A stretch of DNA of 64,000 bases from the NCBI GenBank assembly GCA_017511045.1, contig JAFWLM010000120.1, positions 1-64,000 on the forward strand, in the 5' to 3' direction. How positions within the stretch are numbered: position 1 is the first letter of the stretch; every line of letters starts with the position of its first letter. Below the pieces are notes generated by a model, which was not told the DNA's origin, did no database searches, and saw nothing but the letters and a program-made list of their open reading frames with translations. Positions 51,521 to 59,653 of the stretch are shown here, piece by piece. The stretch comes from Lachnospiraceae bacterium (GTDB lineage: Bacteria > Bacillota > Clostridia > Lachnospirales > Lachnospiraceae). The translations under genes and the position numbers were made by a program.

Positions 51521-51561
51521 GCGATTGGAAACCACTTGGAACAAGTGAAAGGGGAATGCAA

Positions 51562-51966
51562 ATGAAGCAGAAAATCAATCCGGATGGATATATTAAACCG
51601 CCGGCAGCATATACGAATGTTATCAAGGTTTCTTCTCCGGAGGAGATGATCTTTCTGGCAGGCGTCTGCCCGACAGATGCGGAGGGAAGAATTGTTGGTG
51701 AAAATGATATCCTGGCTCAGGCGAAGCAGGCCGCTGAGAACATCAAGTTAGAGCTGAAAGCGGCTGGGGCCGGACCGGGAAACATTACGATGACTACGAC
51801 CTATGTCCTTGCGGATCAGATGGATAATTTCCTGATGACTGGTGCAGCGAGTGCATTGTTCGAGGCGCTGGATAATCCGGCTGATACGTTGATCGGCGTT
51901 GCAAGCCTGGCCGGAATGAAGTTCGGACAATTGCTTGAAGTGAATGTGATCGCGGTGATCAATTGA
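51562..51966 (+). CDS. RidA-family enamine/imine deaminase
   Basis: 134 residues from ATG 51562 (AAAGGGG 8 bases upstream; ATG 51556 is too near). MIFLAGVCPTDAEGRIVG, DILAQAKQAAENIKLELKAA and the final GMKFGQLLEVNVIAVI follow the YjgF/RidA fold. It clears reactive enamines such as those made by threonine dehydratase. The usual catalytic Arg (GxxRP/VExxR) is replaced near the end by Lys-Phe-Gly, so activity is uncertain. It is followed by a terminator. Confidence 0.85.
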   Translation: MKQKINPDGYIKPPAAYTNVIKVSSPEEMIFLAGVCPTDAEGRIVGENDILAQAKQAAENIKLELKAAGAGPGNITMTTTYVLADQMDNFLMTGAASALFEALDNPADTLIGVASLAGMKFGQLLEVNVIAVIN

Positions 51967-52002
51967 TTTGTATTATTGAAAATTTATATGAAGATCTGTA
52001 AA

Positions 52003-52036
52003 AGTCTGTCCGTCTTAAGGGACAGGCTTTTCTTTA
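52003..52036 (+). terminator. Terminator after the RidA-like gene
   Basis: AGTCTGTCC-N8-GGACAGGCT then TTTCTTT, related in sequence to the terminators at 24786 and 27868. Confidence 0.75.
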
Positions 52037-52086
52037 TTATGTGATCGTGAGGTTCTCATATATTTACGGTACAGGAGGAAATGACC

Positions 52087-52257
52087 TTGAAGAATGAAAA
52101 AGAATTTGCTGGTTTAGAAATGGAACGTAAGAAGGAAAAGCGTGAGAAGCCGGATTCAAAAGTGAAAGAAGAATTGTTTTTCGGAATCATCGCTAATATG
52201 ATCTACCGCAAGCTCCCTGAGGATTATTGGGAGAAAGAGGGAATCGGGTGGAAATGA
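52087..52257 (+). CDS. 56-residue basic/acidic small protein
   Basis: AGGAGG lies 8 bases before TTG 52087, the right distance; an ATG at 52081 in the same frame is only 2 bases from it and too close. The peptide is charged (MERKKEKREKPDSKVKEE) with a hydrophobic-aromatic end (LFFGIIANMIYRKLPEDYWE). It has no recognised family. Its own stop is 79 bases before the next gene. Confidence 0.6.
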   Translation: MKNEKEFAGLEMERKKEKREKPDSKVKEELFFGIIANMIYRKLPEDYWEKEGIGWK

Positions 52258-52335
52258 GAAATAAATGCTCATTCGTTTCGTGTATTTGATATAATAGTCT
52301 AGTGTACGAATCTGTTTATTAAGGAGACTTGAATT

Positions 52336-52719
52336 ATGAATCAGCAAAAGAAGGGACGACTTGTAGGAGGCATTATACTTGCGGCAATTGGCGTGATCGG
52401 ACTCGGCGGCATGGGTACCACAGATGAGGGTATGATCGGAGCGTATATTATCGTTTGCTTATTGTTTATTGCCGGTGGTCTCGTTTTGATTCTGACATAT
52501 GTTAAGTCCCGAAAACGTTATAATGCAGAGATGCAGGAAGAGAATTACCGTCTCCAGAGAGAACAGGAAATTCAGGACGCAAGGAAAGAGCTTGAAAGGG
52601 AAAGACTCAACGCTGAGCTTCAGAAGATGCGTGCCGGCAAGGAACAGATCAGGGTGTGCCCGCATTGTGGTGGATCAACAAAGGGTGAGATCTGTGAGTA
52701 TTGCGGGAGTAGATTGTAA
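52336..52719 (+). CDS. Two-span membrane protein with coiled coil and zinc ribbon
   Basis: 127 residues. Two spans (LVGGIILAAIGVIGLGG; IGAYIIVCLLFIAGGLVLI), a coiled coil rich in Glu/Arg/Gln (about 62-103) and a C-terminal zinc ribbon (CPHCGGSTKGEICEYCG). The ribbon would face the cytoplasm. AAGGAG precedes the ATG. The next gene encodes a bare zinc ribbon, so the two may work together. Confidence 0.75.
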   Translation: MNQQKKGRLVGGIILAAIGVIGLGGMGTTDEGMIGAYIIVCLLFIAGGLVLILTYVKSRKRYNAEMQEENYRLQREQEIQDARKELERERLNAELQKMRAGKEQIRVCPHCGGSTKGEICEYCGSRL

Positions 52720-52734
52720 GGAAAGGAATAGATT

Positions 52735-52851
52735 ATGACATGTCCAAGATGTGGTGCACAGATTGACAGCTTCCCATGTTCGCAATGTGGATTCCCGGAA
52801 ACAATGATTCGAACAAGACTAAGGAAAAGAAGAGTGGTAAGACGAAAATAA
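52735..52851 (+). CDS. 38-residue zinc-ribbon peptide
   Basis: MTCPRCGAQIDSFPCSQCGF carries four Cys in CPxC/CSxC pairs, followed by a very basic tail (RTRLRKRRVVRRK). GGAAAGGA precedes the ATG 15 bases after the previous stop. It may bind nucleic acid or the partner ribbon protein. Confidence 0.65.
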   Translation: MTCPRCGAQIDSFPCSQCGFPETMIRTRLRKRRVVRRK

Positions 52852-52894
52852 TAATTGTAATGCATGAGGATTATTATTTATGAATGACATGCAA

Positions 52895-52923
52895 AAACAG
52901 CGCCCTTGCGGCACTGTTTCTGC
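52895..52923 (+). terminator. Terminator, AAACAGCGCC type
   Basis: AAACAGCGCC-N4-GGCACTGTTT, almost identical to the terminator at 55467, so a repeated sequence. The rest of 52924-53087 is AT-rich and shows no gene; an AAGGAGG at 52983 has no ATG-led frame after it. Confidence 0.7.
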
Positions 52924-53087
52924 GTCAAAAGACGAAGCACATTGAATAGAAAGGATTAAAACAATTAATTTATAAAAAAGAAAGGAGGTAAAACAACAAA
53001 CAACGTTTTCTATTTGTCTGCATTATATATTAGATGCTGTCCAATAAATCTCCCTTTAAAACATTTTTTAAAAAACTTTTCACCTTC

Positions 53088-53116
53088 TTGACGTCTCAAC
53101 CGCGGGAGGATATATT
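53088..53116 (+). promoter_or_regulatory. Promoter of the ArsC-like gene
   Basis: TTGACG, 17-base spacer ending GGGAGGA, TATATT. The copy before the deformylase gene (54254) has the same -35, spacing, GAGGA and -10. The shared spacer end may mark a common regulator. Confidence 0.55.
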
Positions 53117-53145
53117 CTATGCAGCGTATTTGAAAGGATCAACAA

Positions 53146-53487
53146 ATGAACATACAGATTTTCGGAACGAAAAAAGATTTTGACAGTAAGAAAGCGGAAC
53201 GGTATTTCAAAGAGCGGAATATCAAGTTCCAGTTCATAGACATGAAAGAAAAAGGACTCAGCCAAGGTGAGTTCCAATCCGTCTGCCAGGCTGTTGGCGG
53301 AGTGGAAAAACTGATCGATGAGAAATGCAAGGATAAAGACCTTCTGGCACTGGTCCAGTATATTGCAGATGAACAAAAAGCAGAGAAGATCTTTGAGAAT
53401 CAAAAAGTGATAAAGCTGCCAATCGTCCGAAACGGAAAAAAGGCAACGATTGGCTATCAGCCGGATGTTTGGAAAGGATGGGAATAA
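53146..53487 (+). CDS. ArsC/Spx-like thioredoxin-fold protein without active Cys
   Basis: 113 residues. MNIQIFGTKKDFDSKKAERY is the ArsC/Spx start, but the usual Cys after GTKK (C-x2-C or single C) is Asp-Phe-Asp; the rest (KFQFIDMKEKGLSQGEF; KLPIVRNGKKATIGYQPDVW) is typical. Without the Cys it cannot act as an arsenate reductase. It may be a Spx-like RNA-polymerase partner or a redox-inactive relative. GAAAGGA precedes the ATG. Confidence 0.8.
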   Translation: MNIQIFGTKKDFDSKKAERYFKERNIKFQFIDMKEKGLSQGEFQSVCQAVGGVEKLIDEKCKDKDLLALVQYIADEQKAEKIFENQKVIKLPIVRNGKKATIGYQPDVWKGWE

Positions 53488-53489
53488 TA

Positions 53490-54161
53490 TTATTCCGCTT
53501 TCTCAAACACCATATTTGTTAATGAATAAGGAATGATTGTAGATGGGTCGGCCTTCGGATCGATCCATTCTTTTATCTTGTTCTGCGGCAGAATCAGTGG
53601 CATCCGGTCGTGGATGCGCCTCATTTCATCAGATGGTTCTCTGGTTAAGATGACAAAGTAGGGAAAACCGTCTTCAATCCTGTACAGTCCGCAGAGCCAG
53701 GTGACGGAAGACCCTTCCGGCTGAATCGCATATTTTCCGGGCTCGAGCGCTTCAGAAGATGCAGCTGACTGAAACAGACTGTTTTGACCTGCGATACTGT
53801 TTTTTGAGCTTCCTTCAGCACCATGTTTCCATTCGAAATACCAGGAGGCAGGAACGATGCAGCGGTGCCGGTTCCAATCTTCTTTGAAAAATGGTTTTAC
53901 CCCGGCTGTCTCTGTTCGGGCATTAAAGATTGGTTTGCCATCTGCCATCGGCATGCCCCAGTACATCGGATAAGCAGAAGCATTCCCGTGCTTGTCCGGC
54001 GCCACGACCGCCACGATATTAGTCGGAAAGATCTCACCGGAAGTCTCAATTGGATAGCCGAGCTTATTGCAGAACCTGTCATAAAGGGAAGATTCCTTCA
54101 CTTTCTGAAATATCGGCTGAAAGGCCGGATCATTCTGTTCGATGAAAAATCTGGTGCACAT
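53490..54161 (-). CDS. SRAP-family DNA-protein crosslink enzyme (YedK/HMCES-like)
   Basis: 223 residues with Met-Cys2 at the start (the Cys that bonds to abasic DNA after removal of Met), NARTET (Asn, Glu) and IHDRMPLIL (His). It protects abasic sites in single-stranded DNA. It converges with the ArsC-like gene (2-base gap). A 15-20 residue Ser/Ala-rich insert (GSSKNSIAGQNSLFQSAASSE) after FEWKHG is longer than usual. Confidence 0.92.
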   Translation of the reverse strand: MCTRFFIEQNDPAFQPIFQKVKESSLYDRFCNKLGYPIETSGEIFPTNIVAVVAPDKHGNASAYPMYWGMPMADGKPIFNARTETAGVKPFFKEDWNRHRCIVPASWYFEWKHGAEGSSKNSIAGQNSLFQSAASSEALEPGKYAIQPEGSSVTWLCGLYRIEDGFPYFVILTREPSDEMRRIHDRMPLILPQNKIKEWIDPKADPSTIIPYSLTNMVFEKAE

Positions 54162-54253
54162 ACCACTTCCTCCATATATTCAGTTTATAGTAGCGAATTT
54201 TTCGTTCTTAGACAATAGGGTGGGCGATAGTGTGGAGAAAATATTTCACATGC

Positions 54254-54282
54254 TTGACGACATGACCTCGTGAGGATATATT
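54254..54282 (+). promoter_or_regulatory. Promoter of the peptide deformylase gene
   Basis: TTGACG, 17-base spacer with the palindrome CCTCGTGAGG, TATATT. Compare 53088. Confidence 0.55.
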
Positions 54283-54316
54283 TTTTACTGACAATACTTA
54301 TTGTGAGGACAGAAAA

Positions 54317-54727
54317 ATGGTAAAACCAATCTGCAAAGATATTCTTTTTCTGGGACAGAAGTCGGAGCCTGCAACGAAGATGGATCTTCCGGTTGCGCAG
54401 GATCTTCGTGATACGCTGAAAGCCAATGCAGACCGATGTGTTGGGATGGCAGCAAACATGATCGGGGTCCGGAAACGAATCATCATCGTAAGTATCGGAT
54501 TTGCAGATCTGGTCATGATCAACCCGGTTCTTCTATCCAAAGATGATCCTTATGAGACGGAAGAGGGGTGCTTATCTTTAGAAGGCGTTCGTAAAACAAA
54601 ACGCTATCAGAATATTGAAGTAGAGTATCTGGACGAGAACTGGAACCTGCATAAGCAGATGTTTTCCGGCTGGCCGGCTCAGATTATCCAACATGAGATG
54701 GACCATTTGGAAGGCATTATTATATAA
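54317..54727 (+). CDS. def: Peptide deformylase
   Basis: 136 residues. Motif 1 GMAANMIG (usually G-x-G-x-A-A-x-Q, here Gln is Met), motif 2 EGCLSLEG with the metal Cys, and motif 3 QHEMDHLEGI with the two metal His and catalytic Glu. It removes the formyl group from new proteins. It is shorter than type I enzymes (~160) because of a trimmed N-terminus. GTGAGGAC precedes the ATG. Confidence 0.92.
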   Translation: MVKPICKDILFLGQKSEPATKMDLPVAQDLRDTLKANADRCVGMAANMIGVRKRIIIVSIGFADLVMINPVLLSKDDPYETEEGCLSLEGVRKTKRYQNIEVEYLDENWNLHKQMFSGWPAQIIQHEMDHLEGIII

Positions 54728-54793
54728 TCGCCATGAGATGTTAAAGAGAGCAGTTGGATATTTCTTTGAAAATGTCGAAGGAAGGAGATTGGT

Positions 54794-55438
54794 ATGTTCA
54801 CGAAAGAAGATAATCTGATCTTTGACCGGATCATAGAAAAAAGATCGACCTGCAGAAGCTTTACTGAACAGATTCCGAGCAAAGAGGATATTGAGAAAAT
54901 TATTGAGGCAGGAAAACTGGCTCCATATGCGTCCATTGACGCGAAGGCTGTTGATGTATTCCGGCATTTCTATGTTATCTTTCATGATGATCCAAGGATG
55001 GATGTGATCGACCGCCTGATCAAGGAGCAGAGCGCCATTGATCTGAATAGGAGACTGGAAGAAAAGAAAACAGACCCGTTTCTCCAGGAGAATGGAGAAC
55101 GTGTGGAAAAACTCTGGGAGAATGTAGCGAAGAACGGTGAAAGCACATTCCCAAATCCGCCTTGCATGATCGTTGTGGCGGAGTGGAGAGGAGCGCGCCG
55201 CGCGGAACGGCAGAGCCTGGCCCATCTGATGGAAAACATGTGGCTTAAGGCTACGGCGTTGAATTTGGATTTTCAGATCATTTCCGTCACTGAGAATATG
55301 GTGGACAACCAGGAGTTCTGTGATATGTTCCATCTTCCTGTCGGGATGTATGGCTTCCATGCATGCGTTGTAGGATATGCAAAAAACAGCACCGGCCGGA
55401 ATGCAAGATGTACTTCGGAAGTGCATTTTGAGGCATAA
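54794..55438 (+). CDS. Nitroreductase-family protein
   Basis: 214 residues. EKRSTCRSFTEQIPSKEDIEKI with the flavin-binding Arg and SFT start, and the nitroreductase fold after it (AGKLAPYASIDAK; LMENMWLKATALNLDFQII). FMN-dependent NAD(P)H oxidoreductase; substrate unknown. An extra insertion about residues 63-110 separates the two halves. GGAAGGAG precedes the ATG. Confidence 0.85.
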   Translation: MFTKEDNLIFDRIIEKRSTCRSFTEQIPSKEDIEKIIEAGKLAPYASIDAKAVDVFRHFYVIFHDDPRMDVIDRLIKEQSAIDLNRRLEEKKTDPFLQENGERVEKLWENVAKNGESTFPNPPCMIVVAEWRGARRAERQSLAHLMENMWLKATALNLDFQIISVTENMVDNQEFCDMFHLPVGMYGFHACVVGYAKNSTGRNARCTSEVHFEA

Positions 55439-55466
55439 CTTTAATACATAAAGACCTGAATAACAA

Positions 55467-55494
55467 AAACAGCGCCCTTGCGGCGCTGTTTCTG
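55467..55494. terminator. Bidirectional terminator, AAACAGCGCC type
   Basis: AAACAGCGCC-N4-GGCGCTGTTT, a perfect 10-bp stem, between converging genes. Related copy at 52895. Confidence 0.82.
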
Positions 55495-55526
55495 CGAAAG
55501 AATAGTGAATCATTGTTTTAAGATAA

Positions 55527-56318
55527 TTACCACCGGTAATCACTGAACTCGATCGTATAACTCTTTCCGAGCTCAACTCCCATTACATAGGTGTCTGTTT
55601 TAACTGTATCTCCTACGGACAGTGGTCCAATAAAGAAAGTACCAGAATCAACAACCACACCATCAGAGTCCTTGATTTTATATGGGACATCGACATAGTC
55701 ATCTGCAGTATCACCGTTCGCATTATATGTCATTGTGGCTGTAATCGTTGCACTGCATGAAAAATCATAATTAAACTCAATGTTATCGATGGAAATCGTT
55801 TGCTCAAGAGCATCCTCCCATCCATAATTATTGACTGTAACCGGGAGCGCAGGTGTGGCAATGTCAATATCCATTAATGGAAGCCCATAGATGTACTGAC
55901 TTTCAGCCTCGAAACCATTACCGCTTGGAAGAGTCGCTCCTATAGCAATGGATCCGGTCTCAGTGGTTCCTTTTTCAATTTCGTTCTCATTAATTGTTAC
56001 GCTTCCTAACAGTCTGGTACCGGAAAAGGCATTTGTCCATTCTGCGTAATCGTCTTCGGTAACGTGAGTAACTTTGTCATATACCACGGTACCGTCATCA
56101 TTGGTGATGGTAATGGAAATATCAGCCTCCTGTTTCATAGCGTCAGAATTTTCTGAAGCATAAAAGGCGAAAAAAACAGTTTGAGTACCATTTGTTTCAT
56201 CATATTGCACAGAGCGATCGCCAATGAATTTTGCTTCTTTCTTGCCAAGCCCGCAAGCAGCTAGTGTCAGGAACGACAAAATAATTGCAAATGGAATAAT
56301 TAATAGCTTCTTTTTCAC
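55527..56318 (-). CDS. Lipoprotein with DUF5067-like domain
   Basis: 263 residues. Signal ending LTLAAC (Cys22). QTVFFAFYASENSDAMKQ and the SATITATMTYNANGD segment look like the immunoglobulin-like DUF5067 domains of clostridial surface lipoproteins, present twice. It likely sits on the outer membrane face; its role is unknown. GGAGGA precedes the ATG on the minus strand. It is transcribed alone towards the terminator at 55467. Confidence 0.75.
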   Translation of the reverse strand: MKKKLLIIPFAIILSFLTLAACGLGKKEAKFIGDRSVQYDETNGTQTVFFAFYASENSDAMKQEADISITITNDDGTVVYDKVTHVTEDDYAEWTNAFSGTRLLGSVTINENEIEKGTTETGSIAIGATLPSGNGFEAESQYIYGLPLMDIDIATPALPVTVNNYGWEDALEQTISIDNIEFNYDFSCSATITATMTYNANGDTADDYVDVPYKIKDSDGVVVDSGTFFIGPLSVGDTVKTDTYVMGVELGKSYTIEFSDYRW

Positions 56319-56436
56319 GATATATCCTCCTTTGTACGTAGGTTGACTTATTGCCTGACATAAGGATAAAGCACGAGAAGTCCGTTAAAACGGACAGAGA
56401 AGAAGGATGTCCGGTTATCTTGAAACGGTGGAACTG

Positions 56437-56621
56437 AGGTAACTTTTTTGAGAAAACACAATTTTGCCACCCCTTAGCAAGCTGATTTTTCATGAAAAAA
56501 CACTAAAAAAGAGTCTTCCAGGTAACATTTTAGTGAAAACACAATTTTGCCACCCCTAAATCATGGTGATAAAGGGGTGGCATTTTTGTGAATTGGCGGA
56601 AATCGTGCACTAAATGTGCAC
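56437..56621. repeat. Hairpin element (family D)
   Basis: A 38-bp segment containing CACAATTTTGCCACCCCT occurs directly repeated 83 bp apart (56437 and 56520), and an inverted copy (AGGGGTGGCATTTTTGTG, 56573) pairs with the second to form a long stem. A GTGCAC-TAAAT-GTGCAC hairpin follows (56605-56621). The rest of 56319-56851 is AT-rich; a run of eight or nine C lies at 56647. Confidence 0.75.
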
Positions 56622-56851
56622 CAAAGGAGCATCAACCATGTGAACTGCCCCCCCCAAAAACCGTAATGCAGGGGCGAAAATGATGCAAAATCCTTAAGAA
56701 AAGGCAGTCGAAAGGCCGCCGTTTTTGTGTGTTCAGACCCCCTTCAAAGATATGAATTACCTCATCAAAAATGTCGAATTGACCAGCCTTTCTTCCTATG
56801 TTATACAAAATTATAAAGGGTGGGGTAGACACATAAAAAGGAGGAGAAAAA

Positions 56852-57838
56852 ATGCTTACTATCAGAGATAACTTTTGGGAAACTGTAAAAGGCGGAAATC
56901 CAGACCGGTTTGTCAATCAGTATGAGTTCCTTTCGATGGTTCCTACCCCGTTTTCGACCAACCAGCCGAGACCGGTCCAGGGCGGACCTCCGGTTCAGGA
57001 TGCATGGGGCGTGATCCGTTTATTCCCGGAGAATGCGCCGGGTGCTTTCCCGGATCATTCCGAGGATAAGATCGTTGTCCAGGACATCGACAGCTGGGAA
57101 GAGTATGTCAAGATGCCGAATGTGAACTTCACGGATGCAGACTGGGAACCATATCTGGAAATGGCGAAACAGGTCGACCGCAAAGATAAGTTCCTGACCG
57201 TTATGCTTGCGCCGGGCATCTTTGAAATGTGTCATTATCTGTGCGAGATTCAGAACACTCTGATCTATTTCTATACGAATCCGGATGAACTCAAAGGGAT
57301 CCTTGATGTTGTCACGGAGTATGAATTCATTATGGCGGAACAGATCTGCAAGCACATGAAACCGGATGCCATTTTCCATCACGACGACTGGGGCAGCCAG
57401 CAGTCCACCTTCATCTCGCCGGAAATGTTCCGCGAGTTCATTAAACCATGCTATGAAAAAGTGTATGGCTACTATAAAGATCACGGTGTTGAGATCATCG
57501 TCCATCACTCGGATTCCTATGCGGCAACCCTGGTGCCGGATATGATTGATATGCAGATCGACGTATGGCAGGGTGTCATGCGTTCAAACAATATCCGTGA
57601 GCTGATCGACACCTATGGCGGAAAGATCTCCTTCATGGGAGGTATCGACAGTGCGCTGGTCGATCATGACAGCTGGACGGAAGAAGAAGCCCGCAGAGAA
57701 GTGCGGAGAGCATGTGATGAATTCGGAAAGCATTACTTCATCCCGTGCCTGACCGCTGGAGGACCGGGCTCCATCTATCCGGGCGCGTATGACTGTGTCA
57801 CAAGAGAGATCGACGCTTATTCGAAGGAAGTATTTTGA
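56852..57838 (+). CDS. UroD-domain protein (methyltransferase-like)
   Basis: 328 residues. DRFVNQYEFLSMVP, the HHDDWGSQQSTFISPEMFREF segment, IIVHHSDSYAATLV and LTAGGPGSIYPGAYDCVTREI are the conserved parts of uroporphyrinogen decarboxylase-like methyltransferases of anaerobes. No haem genes surround it, so a corrinoid-type role or an enzyme linked to the glycyl radical genes downstream is likelier. AAGGAGGAG precedes the ATG. A 26-bp tandem repeat follows its stop. Confidence 0.82.
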   Translation: MLTIRDNFWETVKGGNPDRFVNQYEFLSMVPTPFSTNQPRPVQGGPPVQDAWGVIRLFPENAPGAFPDHSEDKIVVQDIDSWEEYVKMPNVNFTDADWEPYLEMAKQVDRKDKFLTVMLAPGIFEMCHYLCEIQNTLIYFYTNPDELKGILDVVTEYEFIMAEQICKHMKPDAIFHHDDWGSQQSTFISPEMFREFIKPCYEKVYGYYKDHGVEIIVHHSDSYAATLVPDMIDMQIDVWQGVMRSNNIRELIDTYGGKISFMGGIDSALVDHDSWTEEEARREVRRACDEFGKHYFIPCLTAGGPGSIYPGAYDCVTREIDAYSKEVF

Positions 57839-57839
57839 A

Positions 57840-58010
57840 GCAGCAGCCGGCAAGAGCTGACAGAAGCAGTCGCCGGCAAGAGCTGACAGAAGCAGCAACC
57901 GGCAAGAGCTGAAAGAAGCAGTTGCCGGCAAGAGCTGATAAAAACAGCTGCCGGCAGGAACTGATAAAAACAGCTGCCGGCAGGAACTGACAGGAACAGC
58001 TGACAGAAGA
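57840..58010 (+). repeat. 26-bp tandem repeat, six units
   Basis: Units start at 57840, 57866, 57892, 57918, 57944 and 57970, with consensus GCAGYYGCCGGCAAGAGCTG then AYARAA, plus a partial seventh. The centre TGCCGGCA is palindromic. The unit length is not a multiple of three, so it is not coding. It begins one base after the UroD stop and ends 12 bases before the next gene. Confidence 0.9.
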
Positions 58011-58021
58011 GAAGGCTATCT

Positions 58022-58729
58022 ATGTATCAGGCAGTAAAGGAATGGTTTGCCGACTGGAACGTGGTATCGATCATCGTCCGCCTTCTGATCGCAAGCCTCA
58101 TAGGATTTCTAATTGGTTTTGACCGGGAACGCAAAAATAAACCGGCCGGTATCCGTACGCACATTCTTGTGTGTCTGGGCACCGCTTTGGCCACTTTGAC
58201 ATCCGTATATGCCCTGAACATGTTTCCGAATACAAGCATTGATGTCACCCGTCTCGCAGGACAGATCATTACCGGCATTGGTTTTATCGGAGCCGGCGTG
58301 ATCTTTATCTCTGACAAGAAACGGATCGAAGGATTGACGACGGCAGCAGGCCTGTGGGCAGGCACCTGCTGCGGCATTACAACCGGATTCGGCTTTTTTG
58401 AGGGTACACTATTCACCGTGATCCTGATCGTCATCACGATGCTGCTGCTCCCTGTGTTTGAGCAGAATGTGCACCGCCGTGAAAAAAAGTTTGACCTGTA
58501 TGTTGAATTTGATCAGGGAGTAAGCCCTGCCGGCTTTCTCCGTCTGCTGCACACAGAGGATGTCTCTTATTCCAATTATCGCGTGCTGCAGGAAGACAAC
58601 GGAAAAGAAGGTCCCATTGCGATCCTCAGCATCTCGATGAAACAGACGGATGACAAGGACGCCTTCCTTCTGCATGTAAGGAACCTGGACGGTTTAAGAT
58701 ACCTCCATGAACACAGTTCAACAAAATAG
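58022..58729 (+). CDS. MgtC/SapB-family membrane protein
   Basis: 235 residues. Four or five spans with the family core IGFLIGFDRERKNKPAGIRTH, GIGFIGAGVIF and TAAGLWAGTCCGITTG, then a cytoplasmic ACT-like domain (about 150-235). MgtC proteins support growth at low magnesium and affect ATP synthase in pathogens; here the role is unknown. It is 17 bases upstream of the metallophosphoesterase gene. Confidence 0.92.
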   Translation: MYQAVKEWFADWNVVSIIVRLLIASLIGFLIGFDRERKNKPAGIRTHILVCLGTALATLTSVYALNMFPNTSIDVTRLAGQIITGIGFIGAGVIFISDKKRIEGLTTAAGLWAGTCCGITTGFGFFEGTLFTVILIVITMLLLPVFEQNVHRREKKFDLYVEFDQGVSPAGFLRLLHTEDVSYSNYRVLQEDNGKEGPIAILSISMKQTDDKDAFLLHVRNLDGLRYLHEHSSTK

Positions 58730-58746
58730 AAAAGCGAGGAACTACC

Positions 58747-59571
58747 GTGTTAAAGGACGATAAATTTTTCTGGTTTAAAGAGAATCGTATCGTGATCCCG
58801 GGTGTGAAGCGAGAACATGTTTTTATGCATCTTACGGATTCACATATCGACGTTGTGGACAAGTTGAGCACAGAAGAGGAGATCGAGAAATACAACTACC
58901 AGCATGAACTCTGGGCAAAGTATAAGAAGGTCTTCGCTGATAAGTTTAACGAACCTTACGGTGAGCCGCAGATGATCACGATGCTTGAGGCATTTGAGAA
59001 GATGCTGGCCCTTGCGGAAGAGATGCAGCCGGAAGCTCTTTTGCTGTCCGGAGACAATCTTGACAATATGCATCCTGCCGGAGAGCGCTATCTGGTAAAA
59101 CGCATGGCAGAATATCCGGGTCCTTTCCTCGCTGTTCCGGGCAACCATGAAGACCCTGCTTTGCCAGGTGTCTGGGATACCGGCGTGAGAACGCTTGACT
59201 ATGAAGGTTTCCGGATCGCTGCAGTTGACGACAGCCGCCTGACAGTGTCTTCAGAGGATCTTGCGGCACTTAAAGCACTCTGTGATGAGGGCATCCCGAT
59301 CATCATCCTCTGCCACGCTCCGTTTGCAACTCCTTACTGCATGGAAGAGATGAGCAAGCTGGATCCGTATTTCTACTTTACGGAAGAGTCTGATGATGAG
59401 AATGCCCGCGAGTTTATCAGGCTGTGCGTCTCTAACGATATGATCAGAGCGATCATCTGTGGTCACGTGCACGGTTACCTCAAGACGGAATTTGCTCCGG
59501 GCAAACCGCAGATCATCGGCTCCCAGGGACACTGTGGCGCTGTGGATATTGTGACGGTAGCCGGAGAATAG
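58747..59571 (+). CDS. Calcineurin-like metallophosphoesterase
   Basis: 274 residues from GTG (GAGGAA upstream). Metal-site motifs in order: HLTDSHIDV (Asp, His), LLSGDNLDN, VPGNHED, ILCHAPFATP and CGHVHGYL. It hydrolyses phosphate esters or diesters, in the cytoplasm as no signal is seen. It lies in a row of one-direction genes with MgtC and a tyrosine phosphatase. Confidence 0.92.
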   Translation: MLKDDKFFWFKENRIVIPGVKREHVFMHLTDSHIDVVDKLSTEEEIEKYNYQHELWAKYKKVFADKFNEPYGEPQMITMLEAFEKMLALAEEMQPEALLLSGDNLDNMHPAGERYLVKRMAEYPGPFLAVPGNHEDPALPGVWDTGVRTLDYEGFRIAAVDDSRLTVSSEDLAALKALCDEGIPIIILCHAPFATPYCMEEMSKLDPYFYFTEESDDENAREFIRLCVSNDMIRAIICGHVHGYLKTEFAPGKPQIIGSQGHCGAVDIVTVAGE

Positions 59572-59653
59572 TTTTTTGCGGAGAATATTTTTTACTGAGA
59601 TAAATTTTACAGAATCATTTTGACGTAAGATACATTATTTACGGAGAATAGAT

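Noticed and set aside
57840..58010. CRISPR array
   Set aside because: The units abut without spacers; it is a plain tandem repeat.
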